From: Cyprinodon diabolis
Taxonomy: Eukaryota; Chordata; Actinopteri; Cyprinodontiformes; Cyprinodontidae
Direction of reading: 5' to 3'
NCBI GenBank assembly: GCA_030533445.1
Contig: CM060065.1
Coordinates: 26,610,974 to 26,674,973, forward strand
DNA: 64,000 bases
This document shows, piece by piece, positions 46,345-59,472 of this stretch. The notes under the pieces were generated by a model, which did not search any database, was not told where the DNA came from, and saw nothing but the letters and a program-made list of their open reading frames with translations. A program made the position numbers and the translations under genes. Within the stretch, counting starts at the first letter, position 1, and the number at the start of each line of letters is the position of its first letter.

Positions 46345-47620
46345 TGCACATCGGTTAGTTTAGTTGCCGTTTCTTCTTCTTCTTCTAGTTGGGTTTATTG
46401 GCGGTTGGCAACAACCATTTAGTAGCATTACCGCTACTTACTGGTATGGAGTGTGGTTCGTGATGGACTATCTACTTAATAAACATATATTTAATTTCTA
46501 AGGAAAAAAACAAAAGAAAAACCTGCTTACTTGTACATAACTTTGTATTCTACTCGTCTATATCATACACACATTCACGTCTCTATAATCAAATTCTATG
46601 AAATAATTTCTTTTAAAATCAAATAATTATTTGTATATGTTTACTCCCCAAATTCCTCCTCAAAATATCTACTAAATTAATCTATTCCTTAATACATTCA
46701 AACTCTCCCCTCATATATCTTCTCTCGCTTTCATATTTATGACATTCAAGGATAACATGTTCTATTGTTTCATATTTTCCACAGTAATCACATTTGCCAG
46801 TAGTGTGCTTTTGAATTTTGAAAAGTGTTTAATTAAGTCCTGTATGGCCACATCTTAACCTCGTTATCACTCTCTCCTCCTTTCTATTTGGTCTTCCATT
46901 TCTTCTTTTTCCTACTATCTTCTGATTTTTATAAAAACACATTCCTGTTTTTTTTTTATCCCACCTTTTTGCCATTTTTCCATCAATTTTTCTTTAATAA
47001 TACTCTTTTCCTCCGATTTACTTTTTTTTAACTGTAAAACTAATAGGATTTTGAATTGCCCTCTTTGCCATTTTATCTTTCTTCTCGTTTCCTTCTACTC
47101 CAATATGTGCTGGAACCCACACAAATACAACAATCAAACCCATATTTTTTATTCCGATTAATGTATGAAATAGCATCTGACTGATTATATTTTAAACTAA
47201 ATAATGCAGAGCTTGAATCTGAACAAATTACTGTTTTTAATGGTTTTATGTCTTCTACCCATTGTAAATCTAATATTGCCAACATTTCCTCTTTGTATAC
47301 TGATAATCCATCTGAAATTCGTTTTCCTATTTTTATATTGAATTCTGGTATTACAAAAGCTATTAGTTTTTTCCTTGTTATTTTTGATGCATCTGTATAA
47401 ATTTGAATATATTCATAATAATTGTCTCAGTGTAACTGTACTAAATTAATATCTACTTTGTACGATTTATCTTGTTTCTTTTCCATTAGTGACATATCTA
47501 CTATTGCTTCTGGTAGAATCCATGGTGGTATAACTGATATTGGTGTCTGAGTGATTTCTAAATTGGTATTGGTTGCCATTTACTTGTGTGAACTCTAAAT
47601 AAATGTTCTCACACACATCC
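46345..47620 (-). mobile_element. I-clade-like LINE 3' end with RNase H remnant
   Basis: The minus-strand frame 47073-47285 encodes AILDLQWVEDIKPLKTVICSD and SSSALFSLKYNQS, typical of the LINE RNase H domain. Further on, the minus strand of 46740-46860 reads TRLRCGHTGLN, TGKCDYCGKYETIEHV and ILECHKYE, the C-terminal zinc-knuckle-like block. The 3'UTR start (GGTTTATTGGCGGTTGGCAA on the plus strand) is near 46395. Frames are broken throughout. Confidence 0.65.
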
Positions 47621-48235
47621 ATACTGGAGCATAACTTTGACATCTATTTATTTGAGTAGCCGACCCATACTCTTAACCCAATTAAGTAATCAAAGTGCAT
47701 TTCCTGAACTTGAACCCCAAATCACAGTTTTTGGCCTCAAAAACGACAAACGAAAAAAGACATTAGTATCTAAGGCAACTTGAAATAATATGACGATGCC
47801 AAAAAAAGCCTTACAGCAACAGTTTGCACTTACAACCACAAGCGGCCAGCAAAGACTCTGTTAAAGGGAGAGTTGTTCAGCAGGGACAGGTGCAAAACAT
47901 GGCAGTGGCACCTGCCACGGCACCAAAGCAAAATAGATGATTAACATTTAAATACATAAACTTCTAGTGTAAAGGGTCTTTTAAGAAGAAAAGTATTTTC
48001 CCACTGTTGTTTAACATAGGCCTATTGTTGTTCATCACTCAAAGAGTGATCTCCAGGTTGGTCAAGTGTAGAAACACAGAATAGATTTCAAATTTCTCAA
48101 TATGTATTGGAAAGTGAAGTGACAGATTAAAAGTTAAGTATTTGTCAAACAGCTATAGAATGAGTTAAATTAGGAAGCAATCTTGTGGTGTTATAGAATT
48201 AAATATACATTACATAGGGACCACCTTTTCATCAT
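47621..48235. other. Intergenic, nothing recognised
   Basis: AT-rich sequence between two LINE fragments. No exon, RNA gene or clear repeat seen. Confidence 0.4.
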
Positions 48236-48866
48236 TTTACTATATTCTATCTCTATTCTTCCACTCTGCAGAATCTTTTAGTTTAATCTCTAATGTTATG
48301 CTCTCTCTGTCTTTTCTCATAGAAGCTTCATCTGGTCTGTTCTTGTTTGGCTGTGACACCACCCTGGAGAGAAATATCAGCTGTGCTGCTGCCATTCAGA
48401 CATTTGCTTATAGATGTTGGAGATTGGCCTGTGTTTCCAGTGTAGTCCTTTTTCTCTGACTGTGACTGGCTTGATGTGCTCTCTTCATCCTCTGACCCGG
48501 GAGTTGTTTTGGAGCTCATCTGCCTGGCTGTGTTTTTCCTGGATGGGGCCGCCTTTTACAGCTGCTTTTTGTATTTCTGCTTCTGTCTCCTTGAACCCCA
48601 GTCGGCCTCGGCAGATGGCCGCTCACACTGAGCCTGGTTCTGCTGGAGGTTTCTTCCTGTTAAAAGGGAGTATTTCCTCTCCACTGTCGCTACAAGCATG
48701 CTTAGTGTAAGGGATTGCATTCAAGTCAATGAATCGTAGCAATCAACTGGTTTTCCTTAGATAGAAAACTTTCCATCAATTTGACTGTATGATCTGGTTG
48801 AACTGTAAAGTGCCTTGAGATGACATTTGTTGTGAATTGGCGCTATATAAATAAACTGAATTGAAT
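48236..48866 (+). mobile_element. L2 LINE 3' fragment
   Basis: Aligns by eye with 3405-4040 of the L2 copy in SLTM intron 1, including ACACTGAGCCTGGTTCTGCT, GGAGGTTTCTTCCTGTTAAA and the GGCGCTATATAAATAAACTG end with a GAATTGAATT tail. Only the 3'UTR is present. Confidence 0.85.
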
Positions 48867-48924
48867 TTAATGATTTCCTTAAAATCCCCGCCTTTTGCCC
48901 ATTGACCTCCCAAAACGCCTACAA

Positions 48925-49400
48925 CAAGTGTCTTTAACAATTACCAGGCCAAGGACCCCAAAACTGATGACGAGATGGAGCAGGGACCCCTTAATTATAA
49001 ATATTATATGAAATTGTGTTATATCGAACTATAGTCACTCTTTTACATATGGAGTAATGTAATGAAAGTGATTTCAGCCTGGGATTATTAAAGTATTTCT
49101 GATTGTGATTCCTGGTTGATGGGACAGGTGTTGTGAATGAAACGGTGCCCAGCTTGAAAGAGCTCCTGTGTGTCGCTGAATGTGTTTATTGATGACTGAA
49201 AGTCATCTTCTGCCTCCATTTATCTGTTTACTACAGTGTGTTGAATTCATGTTGATGTGTAATATAAAAAAAGTCAATTAGTGGAAAAAATTGCAGGGGG
49301 GAATATAAAAAAAAGGTCTGATCAACCAAAAATTTCGCGACCCCCATGCAGTACCTCCTTGAACCCCTAGGGGTCAAGGACCCCCTGTTGAAGATCTCTG
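48925..49400. mobile_element. hAT-like MITE (476 bp)
   Basis: Ends CAAGTGTCTTTAAC and TTGAAGATCTCTG are imperfect inverted repeats, with subterminal CCAAGGACCCC and GGTCAAGGACCCCC. Flanks GCCTACAA (48917-48924) and GCCTACAG (49401-49408) are a 7-of-8 target duplication. It lies in the MINDY2-ADAM10 promoter interval. Confidence 0.65.
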
Positions 49401-49408
49401 GCCTACAG

Positions 49409-49811
49409 GATTACGACCCATGTTTCAACCAATCAAAAGTAACCCGTCGGTGAATCCGGAAGTCTTCTTTTTTTAAGTACGTAGCGATAAAACTGGACCC
49501 AAACAATAGCACCGGTCTCAGCTTTCATAGGTTGTGGTTTCAACCACACTTTTTTTTTGTATATCCTAATCTAATAGTCTCTAACGGTGATTCGTTGCTG
49601 TGTTTTCTAACTGAATGGGTGTGTTTACGCTCTGACTTGGCAGACAACACCGGAAGGGAGGAGGGGGGGCGTTTGTTATGGGAGTCATCTAACCAGGAAG
49701 TGGGCGAAGAGACAAGCGCTTCGTGAGAAACGACGAACCGAAACGAGAGGCACTCATTGTTTTCGCCGTATATTTTTATTTTAATTAACTAGTGCCAAAC
49801 GGTATTCTGAG
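49409..49811 (+). promoter_or_regulatory. ADAM10 proximal promoter and 5'UTR
   Basis: Includes a CCAAT-type box (CAACCAATCAAAAG near 49427), a G-rich Sp1-like stretch (GGAGGGGGGGCG near 49662) and GAAGTGGGCG near 49698. There is no TATA box at a clear distance; the human ADAM10 promoter is also TATA-less (from memory). The transcription start is not determined. Confidence 0.45.
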
Positions 49812-52800
49812 ATGACGTTACTGAAGTTATTTATCATGTCTTGCTGCCTTCCGTATATTAGAGGTAAGTTTGTCATTCACTTACTCTGGGGAAAACAGTT
49901 TAAATAATAGTTGTAAACGGATCAAACGGTTGTTCTCCGTGTTTTCTAACTTGCTAGCTAGGTGGCTAATAATGATAAGAGTTTTAGCTGACAGTTCAAA
50001 GCGTCACTATCAGTTTTAACCAATATATATGACCCACACCTTAATAGAAAGGTGCCAAAATGTTGACAGTTCATAAGTGAAAATAATGACGCTTGTGTCA
50101 CTGCAGTTACTTTAAAGGAGACATAGTATTTATTGCTTAGGGCAAAGCTCACAAGTCTTTGCGCTAATGCCACCCATCTTTCGGTTAAAATGGAGGTTTT
50201 CAGATTGCTGCTATTTACCTTCGCTTTTTGGTAAAATAATGTGATTAATATAGGTCAGTGCATGTTAAATAACACCTAAACTAACCTCTCAGCTCTACCA
50301 GTTGGGGATAGGTTAGTGAACCCTTCTGATTAGCAGTGTAAGTAAGTTCAATGACATTGGTTTAAAAAAAAACTTAAATTACTGTTATATCTCCACTGAC
50401 TAGGAAAACTAGAAAAGTAGACACATTACACTACTATGACAGTGTGATTTTTCTTCTCTTTTGAGACTTTTGAAACTGAAAATGATCAATAGGGCTTAAA
50501 ACTAAGTATTCACAGGCTTTGTTTAATACTTAGTTGATCCCCCTTTGGCAGCAATTACAGCCTTAAGTCTTTTTCAGTATGATGCCAAAAAGTTGGCACA
50601 CCTACCTTTAGGCAGTTTTTACCCATTCTGCTTTGCAGTGCATCTCAAGCTCTATTAGGTTGGGTGGGAGGGGCTGTGCACAGTCATCTAATGGGCTATC
50701 CAAAAATGTTCATTCAGATCCATCTGTTATGGCCACCTCAGGGCTTTTATTAAGTGCTTCTAAAAGCACATTGTGATTGAGAAGTACCTGGTTCCCTCCA
50801 AACACAATACCCGGTATTTACAGCAAAGAGTTAAGTTTTTTTTAAATCCAAATGGAGATTTTTTCAGTCCATGAATCAATGGGGTTCTCATCAACGCTCC
50901 CTCTAATGTATGGGCACCCTCCCGCCCCCCACACACACACACTGAGGACCACTGTGTACAACAACAGATGTGCACACTGAGGCTATACACTAACATTGAA
51001 CTTGTTATAATTCCAGGATCATAGCTAGTTGCATGGTTTATGAAAAATATAAGAGATTACAGCATCAATTTCTATATGTTTACTTCCAATTTAAGTTATT
51101 TGTTCCACTTAAAAAAAGAACATTCTTCATGCGCTGAATAAGGATGTATACTGTGAATAAGGATGTATACTGAACTTTACTGAACTTGACACATATATTT
51201 TATTACATTCACCCAAATGCATCTCTTAAATGTATTAATTTTTATTAGAAAACCCATTTTGATATTGATATTTGAAACTGGGATTGAAGAGAAGTTCATG
51301 GGATTTTCAGTAAAACTGGCTGGCATATCCAGTGTCCAGAATAAGGTCATTTGGAATATTGGTCATAGAGATGCTAGAAAGGGTGCAGTTGTTTTCTTCT
51401 GTTGTGTTTATAGGTAAAAATAGATTTTTTTGTGACTTTCTGAAGGTATTTTGAACATAGCATTTATATAAATATATATATTTAGAAATATCTAAAAGTT
51501 TAACCTCTGATAACCACTAAGTGGCACATTTGTGGTCACTTGCTTCTGTTGCATGCCATTTGCCAGATTGGCTGATGCTAACCTTGATAAAACAGAACTG
51601 TCTAGAAAGAAGGCGGTACCTCTGTGAGAATGTGGAGGCTCTTTTTTTTCCTTAAGTCGGTACCAACACTCAGAAGTTCGACAAATGTTCACCCCAGACA
51701 TGGGCAATGTGGAGTCAACAAGTCATCTCCATGTCATGTATTTGTTCTACCCAGCCACAGGTGAGTCCAATCTTCACCGTGAATTAACCTGTGCAGATTG
51801 GACTCACCTGGTTAATTGGCTGGGTAGATTAAATACATGACATGGAGATGACTTGTTGACTCCACATTGCCCATGTCTGGTTCACCCTCTTTTGCTTTTA
51901 TTTTTTCTTTTGCTTGGATCTGAGAAACGTCCAGAAGAAGCCATTTTCAGCTCTTATCATGGAGGTACTTGGATATGGCAACACATGGGTTCCATCTTTG
52001 GTGACTTCGACCTTCTATTTCTGCCTGCAGATCCTTTTATGATAGATTTGCGTTCTTACCAGAAGTTAGTAGTTAGTGGTGAGGCGCCCTTACATTTTTT
52101 AAATCAAGTTAATTTCAGGGTCTGTGCTTAATAAATCACATTTAATCGAAAATCATATTTACAAAATAAACCACCTTTTCAATTACTGTAAAAATGTCCG
52201 TAGCTGTATATTGGTTATTTATTCTCAAGGTGCACGGTTTTATATTGTTAAAATACTTTACAGTACAGTATTTTATTGTTTTATCTTTTAACTCTTCACT
52301 GTTATGTTATTCTTATACATTTTTCTAAGGTCCACATTTGTCTGACCATTTTTCTATAATCATTTTTGCTGCTGTAAACACCAGAATTTCCTCATTGTGG
52401 GAAAATAAAGGGATTTTCTATTCAATTCTAAAAGACCTGTTTAGCTCCTCAGTTATTTAATAAATAATCACATGAGCACAGAAACACACATTTCTTGAAT
52501 TTATTTGATTATTTAGATCAATTAACCATCAGATTGGTAGAAAATTACAATTATTTAAAAACCCCTTATATTTAATGTAAACATTTTTTGAAAAACTACT
52601 TATAGAAGTTTGAACAGTCAATGAACATTAATTACAGCACAATTCCTTCCACTGTGTAATGTAACAAATTACATAGCAAGAGTGCATACAGTATTGCTTG
52701 TAAGAATTTTTACATTTGCTGTGAACTTATTCTGCCCTACTAATCTGGATATTCTTTGGATGTTTTATTTTTGAAATAATTATGAAAAAGTTGTAGATAT

Positions 52801-55800
52801 ATTTTATCCCTTTTGCCGTAACCCTCGTACCTGGAGTTTAAAAATGGAAATATCTTGAGAGCTGTACTGAACAAAATTGTGTACAAAATGACATAGTCTG
52901 TCTAAGTCTAAGAGTTTAACTTTTTTTAACATTCTTAAACTACCGTAAGTCATAATAATTAATTAATAATAAATAAACTTTATTGATCCCACACTGGAGA
53001 AATGTACCTCTGCATTTGGCCCTTTGCAATGTTCTTGTTTGGCTTATTCAAGTATTTTATTAGTTACTCAGTAAATCTTCAAAATTTGGTAATTTAAACT
53101 GTACTGTATTGGCCCTAGTCTTTTATACTTTTACAAAAAGAACTTTGCTTCACTTCAGTTCTTTGACACTCTTCAAAACTAAGAATGCGGAATGTTTGAT
53201 TTCTGACACCTTTCCAGATAATAAAAGTAAAAAAAACCTCGTCCTTATTTGAATAAAAACGGTTGATTAATTTTTTTTCTTTACATCCCTCACATGGTGT
53301 ATGTTGCACCTGAAAACATGTTCCCTCTTATTCCAAAAAAGTTTAAAAAAGCAATCCACTGGAATTTTTTTCCCCCCCGAGTTTCAAGATGTTTCGCTTC
53401 CCATCCAGGAAGCTTTTTAATTTTAAAATGAAGGGCAAGCAAACTTTAAAAGTCCGGTGGATTGTTTTTAATTTTTGGAATGAATATGAGCTGGATGACT
53501 GAGAATCTTCATCGGCATGTTCCCTCTTAATTCTCTAACTTAAGTTTTCATCGAGAACAGAAAAAAAAAAAGAACCCAAAGGATTTTCTCAAACATGCAG
53601 GTCATGTACATGTGCTAAGAAGGAGTTAAAAGTGTTTAAAGACATTGTATCTGTGGCAGGAACCTTTTAGGTTGCATTGAAAAAGATAAATAAATGTGAA
53701 ACATTTATGGTTTCTAACGTACAGGGATGAAAAACTTGAAACAGGGTTGATCTCAAAGGAATGCGAGCGCAACGACACAGGAAAGATGTGGTCGCTTCTT
53801 CTATCATGCTACAATTGTTTTGCATAATGCCCTCCACTTTTTTATCATCACACATTGATTATTTCTTTACACCTCGAATAAGCCATTCTAAAAAAAGCTC
53901 TTTGGTGTGTTGTTGTTGTTTTATTATTTTTTTCTCTTTTAAATACTCAATGCAGAGCCAGACAATAAAAATCATGTAGGGACCTTGAAATCTGAATTTA
54001 TGTCTTTTTAGGTTATTTGTCATAAAATTTTTTGTTATTGTCAATTACATCTTGTTTAGTGCAGACCTTGTTACTATGTTTCTGTTGCTTGTAATGTGAT
54101 TCGTGTTTGTTGTCAAACTGCAGTCAGCTCCCCTGCATATGAGTAAGATCCATGCTGTTACCACTTCCTCGCTTGCCGTCAGCGATTTCCTTTCTTTTTA
54201 GAACTGCACTTCACAAAGGCACTTGAAACAGATAGCTCAGCAATCCTTGCAAATGCTGCAGCTTTTACAGTGAAACCGAAATAAATAAAAATCTGTTTTC
54301 CTTATTTCTTTCTGTTAATCAGTGTGTAAAAAAACAAAATAAGAGCAAGGCTTTGTTGCTTCACATCAGAAACACAAAGTTGTTAATTTTTCTATCTCAT
54401 TACTACTTGGTCTCTTTCAAATAGCCAAGAATTTCAAAGGAATTCTTAATTGGCTTACTTTAGTTTTTCTATTATTTATAAATATGATAAGATATCCTAT
54501 ATAGTTTTTACATAGTTTTGTTCAGTTATGTATTTATTTTTAATGACTTGCTACAAATGGTATATTTTTTTTATTTCCCTTTAGAAATAAATTGTTTAAT
54601 TCAATGTATCCATTTTCTTGTCAAATCAAAGCATTTTTTTATTTTGTTGTATAACCTGAAAACATACAGTAAAGACAAAGATTAATTAGAATTTTTTGAA
54701 TATAGGTGTAAAATTTTAGATGGCTAAATGCTAAGTAAAATAAAAACACATAAAACAAGTGTAAATAGAATGCATAATCTTGATCTATGCAGGTCTGCAA
54801 TTTAACAGCTTAAAAAAAGGAAGCTGGACATAGATATGTTGGATTTGGTTCAGTAGTCAACAGAAGTTTCTTTTTCCTTTCTTCAAAAGCCTCACAGTTG
54901 AAATAAAACGAAATGTATTTATCATGCTTGATAAGCTATCACTTTTCCCATTAACCAATTGCAATAAAGAACAAAAGCTCTTTGTATTTTAAAGCTTTCC
55001 TTGAGCTACAGCAGACATTCAATAAAAAAGGCCAATCATAAGTCACCGTTCCACTGTGGAAATATTGTCACACCCTTCTCAGATCTTGCAATTCAGAGTA
55101 ATGATATTTATTTTTACAGCAAATTATCATTCCAGCTAGTTAAAAAAAATCACAGCCTCCACTGAAAATCAATCCCGATGATCCTGGTATTTGGTCAACT
55201 TAATTTGTTTACATTATTCTAACTTAAGTAGATGTGTGATAGAGGCATGTGGCTTTTTCTCTGTGTATTTATGAACATGTTGCTACTTGCCTGCTACAGC
55301 CTCTCCCTGTCTGTATTGGGATTCTTGACTCCCATCCTCCCATCCCAGTTTTTAAATTATTTCTTATTTGAAACGATTACGTGTATAGTTTTTAACTGGC
55401 CCTTCACACTCACTACTCAATCATGTAACCTCAGACATTTCAGATAAAAACACTTAGACAATCTTAAAAATTACATATTTCCTCTTAGTTTTCCTGCTTT
55501 GATAAATGTCACTAACTCAGTTTTGTGGTAAACATATTTTTTACAACAGGCAGTGATGCACTAACCAATCGGTGAAATTATTAAAGCACTTTGCTGTGAA
55601 GTCATCAAAACTCAAATGTTCTTAAATTTAAAGTTTTTTATGTGCTATAGTCTTTACAAGTATTGGACAATCTGGTTCAAAACATTCAAAGGAAGACAAG
55701 ATATCTGCACAAAACCTTTCGGGGCATTTATAGATTCTGTGTTGTTTCTTTGCTTCTTTCTTTTCATTGTTTTCAGTAAATGTCTTCTATTAGTAATATG

Positions 55801-56577
55801 GCCAATATTGTGTATCATCTACTTATTACACCATCTATGTTGTATACTCTTATCATTTTCACCAAGGTGAACTGATCTAAAGAAATCATAGCTCTTTGCA
55901 TGATGATAAATTCTCAAATGTGATGTCATTCTTTTTAAAACTTCAGCTAGAATGCCAGCAGAAATGTATTTAGATTACATTCGGCATTTCCTTGGAATGT
56001 ACCTTACTGCCGGGAACAGCTTCATTCACTTGACTCGCACAGTGGCACGCTGTTCTCTGGAAACAGACCCCCCAATCACCTGATGTGCATCATGTGCCGT
56101 GCTCTGCCCCCCTTCTGTTCAACTGAGGACTTTGTGTTTTTGTAAAAAGCACAAAGAAAGCGATTGGAATGAGAGATGGGTGGATTAACTCTGGGGGTTT
56201 GAGGCAGCAAAATGAATAAGCCTTTTACTCTTGCCTTGGGAGTGACGATTTGTTAAGCATGCCTCCAAAGGCCTCTTCATCTTTTCATTTTAACTGTAAA
56301 TCTATTTGAAATGTTTAAACTAAATTTTCTGAGATGTTTCAAAATAAAATAAAAAAAAATGTTGCAGTCTCAGCAAATCTCTGTAGATTAAATTGAGAAT
56401 TAATGTTTTATTGAACTGTCTTTCAGGTCAGTTTGAAAACCCGTTGAACAAATATATTCGCCATTATGAAGGTTTATCATATGACACAGAAGCTCTTCAC
56501 AGCAGTCATCAGAGAGCCAAAAGGGCGCTTCTTCCTCAAGACAAGATGGTGCACTTGGACTTCCAAGCTCATGGAAG
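49812..56577 (+). CDS. adam10: ADAM10, first two coding exons (gene continues beyond the window)
   Basis: ADAM10 is a membrane-anchored zinc metalloprotease that sheds Notch, APP, cadherins and other ectodomains. Exon 1 (49812-49863) encodes the start of a signal peptide, [17 protein letters not shown], ending in phase 1 at GAG|GTAAGT. Exon 2 (56427-56577) begins [20 protein letters not shown], the first residues of the ADAM10 prodomain, and continues through [13 protein letters not shown] and LDFQAHGR to the donor AAG|GTGAGT. The next exon, expected to start with the HFNLRMKRD block, was not found on the plus strand, so intron 2 exceeds 7.4 kb and the catalytic domain lies outside the window. 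It is head-to-head with MINDY2. Confidence 0.92.
50480..50720 (+). repeat. Fragment of the Tc1-type repeat family, other half
   Basis: CCCCCTTTGGCAGCAATTAC, AGCCTTAAGTCTTTTTCAG, TTGGCACACCTACC and GCATCTCAAGCTCTATTAGG match the half of a common fish repeat whose downstream half is represented at 16240-16930. No coding potential here. Confidence 0.55.
51695..51879. mobile_element. Palindromic hAT MITE with perfect 8-bp target duplication
   Basis: The two halves are reverse complements over at least 60 bp: it starts CAGACATGGGCAATGTGGAG and ends CTCCACATTGCCCATGTCTG in mirror sense. Flanked by identical GTTCACCC at 51687-51694 and 51880-51887. 185 bp, non-coding. Confidence 0.92.
52970..53025 (+). 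repeat. LINE-tail-like repeat piece
   Basis: TTTATTGATCCCACACTGGA and GAAATGTACCTCTGCATTTG match a widespread fish repeat (TTATTGATCCCACAATGGGG). Short and probably 5'-truncated. Confidence 0.45.
56427..56577 (+). CDS. adam10: ADAM10 exon 2: start of the prodomain
   Basis: A 151-nt exon, phase 1 in and phase 2 out, preceded by [25 protein letters not shown] is nearly invariant in vertebrate ADAM10 and makes the identification firm. Confidence 0.93.
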
Positions 56578-57547
56578 GTGAGTTCACTGCAAACACACCT
56601 CCTTCCTCTATTAAAACCTCCTAATCTGTTGCTTGAATTTGATTCATCCTATTTCGACTTAGGTCACTTAAAACTTGATTTATATAGCATTTAAAAAAGC
56701 CAGTAGTAGCAAAGTGCTGCACAAAAGCAAAGAAATGAAATATAAAATCAACGGACACAAACATCCTTTTGAGTATTAAACACCAAAGAGAAAAGAGTTA
56801 CTCTTGAGCTCTCACTTTATGATAATGCGTATTATGTCCTTGTGTTTATTGCACAATAGTTTTGTCAGCTGACCCATTTATCTTTTTTTGTTCCAGTCAG
56901 TTTACATTGGAAGTAGGAGTTTGGTAAATAGGAAAAAGATCACAATCCTTGCCTAATCCGGAGTAATTATGGGAAAAAAAAAATAAGAAGGGTTAAATAA
57001 CCAGACGTGCTGGACGATATGTCTTAATAATCTAGTCTCTTATATATTTTTTTCTTTCCGGCAAAAAAAAACACTCTTTAATTTATTCAACCAAGTTATA
57101 TTAATTGCTTCCACTAAAATTGGCTAAAAGTGTATTATATAAAAATATATATTATGGAGTTTAATTTGCTCATGTTTCAGTTGAAGAACCTAGTCTGGGG
57201 GGAAAATCAATCGACATAACTGGCATAGTTAGTTGCAAAATAACTTTTCTTTTAGTTTCTTTATAATAATACAACATTTAACTAACTGAACTTTAGTAGA
57301 AATCAAATTTTTATAAACAGTGCTGTGAGTTAAGATAAATAATGACTCGAACGTTGGACAGCAGGAGAAAGACATATGAAATACTTCCATTTCACTTAGG
57401 ATTCCACAGGAGATACAAAAATCATCCAGGGAAATAAGAGGAAGTTCCCGCCCGATAACTGCTACAGGCATTATTAACTTGCCTAAATACCTGTTATGTT
57501 CAAGTGACAGGACTACATTGAGCTATTTTGGTTCTTTATTTGATTTA

Positions 57548-58179
57548 GGCCCCGTCCACACGAAGTCAAAACGAACACGAAACGCTAATATTTTCCAGAA
57601 CGTTTGTCGTAAAGAAGGAGACGTAAAATAAATGTGATCGTCCACACGAATGCATGAAAACGCTGCAAAATGTATGCCAGGCCTGTAAGTGGCGCTGTCG
57701 TGCCAAAGCAAAAATAGGCGACGAAATGTTGGGCATGCGCACTAATATTTATCCATGGTTTCCCTGCGGGTCCATTTTCGTGGTTTAGTCAAATTCAGGT
57801 GCTGAACTATGTCGTCGATATTGCTCTGTTCTTCCTGGAGATATTCCAGAAGAAGATTCTGTTGTAAGGCCGACAGCAGGGTGAGTAGCAAGAGCAGCAA
57901 CCATTTAGCACAGTACGGCGCCATTGTTGTTGTGATACTGTGTCGCGCATGCGTGTTTAGAGGCGACGCTATGTCGCATGCGTGTAAAAAAAAAAAATGC
58001 GGTTAGAGCTTAAAGATGGAAACGCGAAAACGGCGTTTCAAAATCTTCCCACTCTGAAGGCTGAATAAAAAAAAGATCGTTTACAGACCCCCGAAACGCC
58101 GGCTTCGTGTGGATGAGAGGCCGGTTTGGTGAAAAATTTGTGCGTTTAGGCCAGGGTTCGGCTTCGTGTGGACGGGGCC
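57548..58179. mobile_element. PIF/Harbinger MITE (632 bp)
   Basis: Terminal repeats GGCCCCGTCCACACGAAG and CTTCGTGTGGACGGGGCC, flanked by TTA at 57545-57547 and 58180-58182. The 3-bp TTA duplication and GGC...GCC ends fit Harbinger. It is CpG-rich relative to its surroundings. The short minus-strand frame inside (57742-57924) has no recognisable transposase motif. Confidence 0.9.
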
Positions 58180-58182
58180 TTA

Positions 58183-58985
58183 AAGTCTCTTCATCTAGTT
58201 AAGATACAGCAAAACATGCCAATTTTCTGAAAAAAAAGAGTTTTAAGTACTAATCAATCTATAATTTTATTTATCTATAAATAAAAGAAAAAAAGCCAAT
58301 TTAATTTCTTACACAGGAAGCAACTGTAGACAATATTAATTAGCAAATATTGCTTGACAATTTCAGGTGAGAAGATTGTTCAAATTAATCCCTTATAAAA
58401 AGTTGTTTCAACATCTATTGTTAAACACAATTTAACCTGTTTATGAAAACATAATTATTGGTAGTAATCTCACCATGAAAAGGTTACGTAAAGTAAGCAG
58501 CATCACTCTTTGATTTCTTGGTGTAGTGGTAGCAAACATTCAGCAAATTGTCAGTTTTGAGTACCCATGTAAGAACAAAAAGTAATGAACTAATGTCACT
58601 CTGAGCTATGGAAACCCAAAGAGTGGATTGGTAAAATAAATTTAGATTTTCCAAAAATGAAATCTTCATTTGCCCAGCCCTAGATCTTGATAAAATCCAG
58701 TGTTTGTTCTTTATGGATGTCTTTGGTAATCATACTTATTTCACACAATTACACCAGTTCAGCCTGTAAAGCTGGAATGAACCACCTCCATTACAATTAT
58801 GCCCAGTATACCAATGTTCAGTTTTTAAATACTCTTACAAACTACTCAGTTTGTTAACTAAAATTTGTTAACCGCATATAATGTTGCAACTGACCTCCTT
58901 TTTAGGATTGACACTAATGTTACTCTAGTTTTCTGGCTATGTTGACCTTGTTTTTGTTGTTTTTGGTTGACGTGTATTTTACTTT
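58183..58985. other. ADAM10 intron 2, unassigned part
   Basis: AT-rich, with no exon, RNA gene or clear repeat recognised between the Harbinger MITE and the 3' end of the RLE element. Confidence 0.4.
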
Positions 58986-59472
58986 GAAAACATCTTCAGG
59001 ATAATACAGGAGGGTGTTAAATCCTGCTTGGCATTTCTGCCTGTCGCACCTCCTCCGGTGCCCATGGGTCAGCTGCAGGGTCATCAGCCAGGAACCACCA
59101 TTCACCAACGTTTCGCCCCTTTAATCCTGGAACGTCTCCTGGTGGCGGGGCAGTGACAGGGACGTCTCCCTGTCACCCCCTGCAGCTGAAAGATGTTATT
59201 CCCTGCAACTGTTATCTGGGGGTTAGGTGTTATTCCCCCAGGTTCTGTCCTTCCTCCGCAGCCAGAGCCAAAAGCTCCCTTTCTCCGCCTCCTCAGCCAG
59301 TTCCTTTGTTGCCTTCCTCAGCCTTCCTCCCGTGACTCCAACGTCTTTCAGAAGGCGTATGGTCGACAACCCTGTGAAGCCTCGGCATCCGACCTCTACT
59401 GGGTAGATGGTAGTCTTCCAGCCCGCCTCCCGGCACTCCGCAGCCAGCTCTGAATACTTGGCCTTTTTTTGC

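Larger units (their letters stand above)
49864..56426 (+). other. ADAM10 intron 1
   Basis: AT-rich and 6.6 kb. It contains a Tc1-family-type repeat piece (50480-50720), a palindromic hAT MITE (51695-51879), a LINE-tail-like stretch at about 52300-52430 (CTGCTGTAAACACCAGAATT, then CCTCATTGTGGGAAAATAAA) and one at 52970-53025 (TTTATTGATCCCACACTGGA). 53030-56420 shows no exon or recognisable repeat. Confidence 0.5.
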
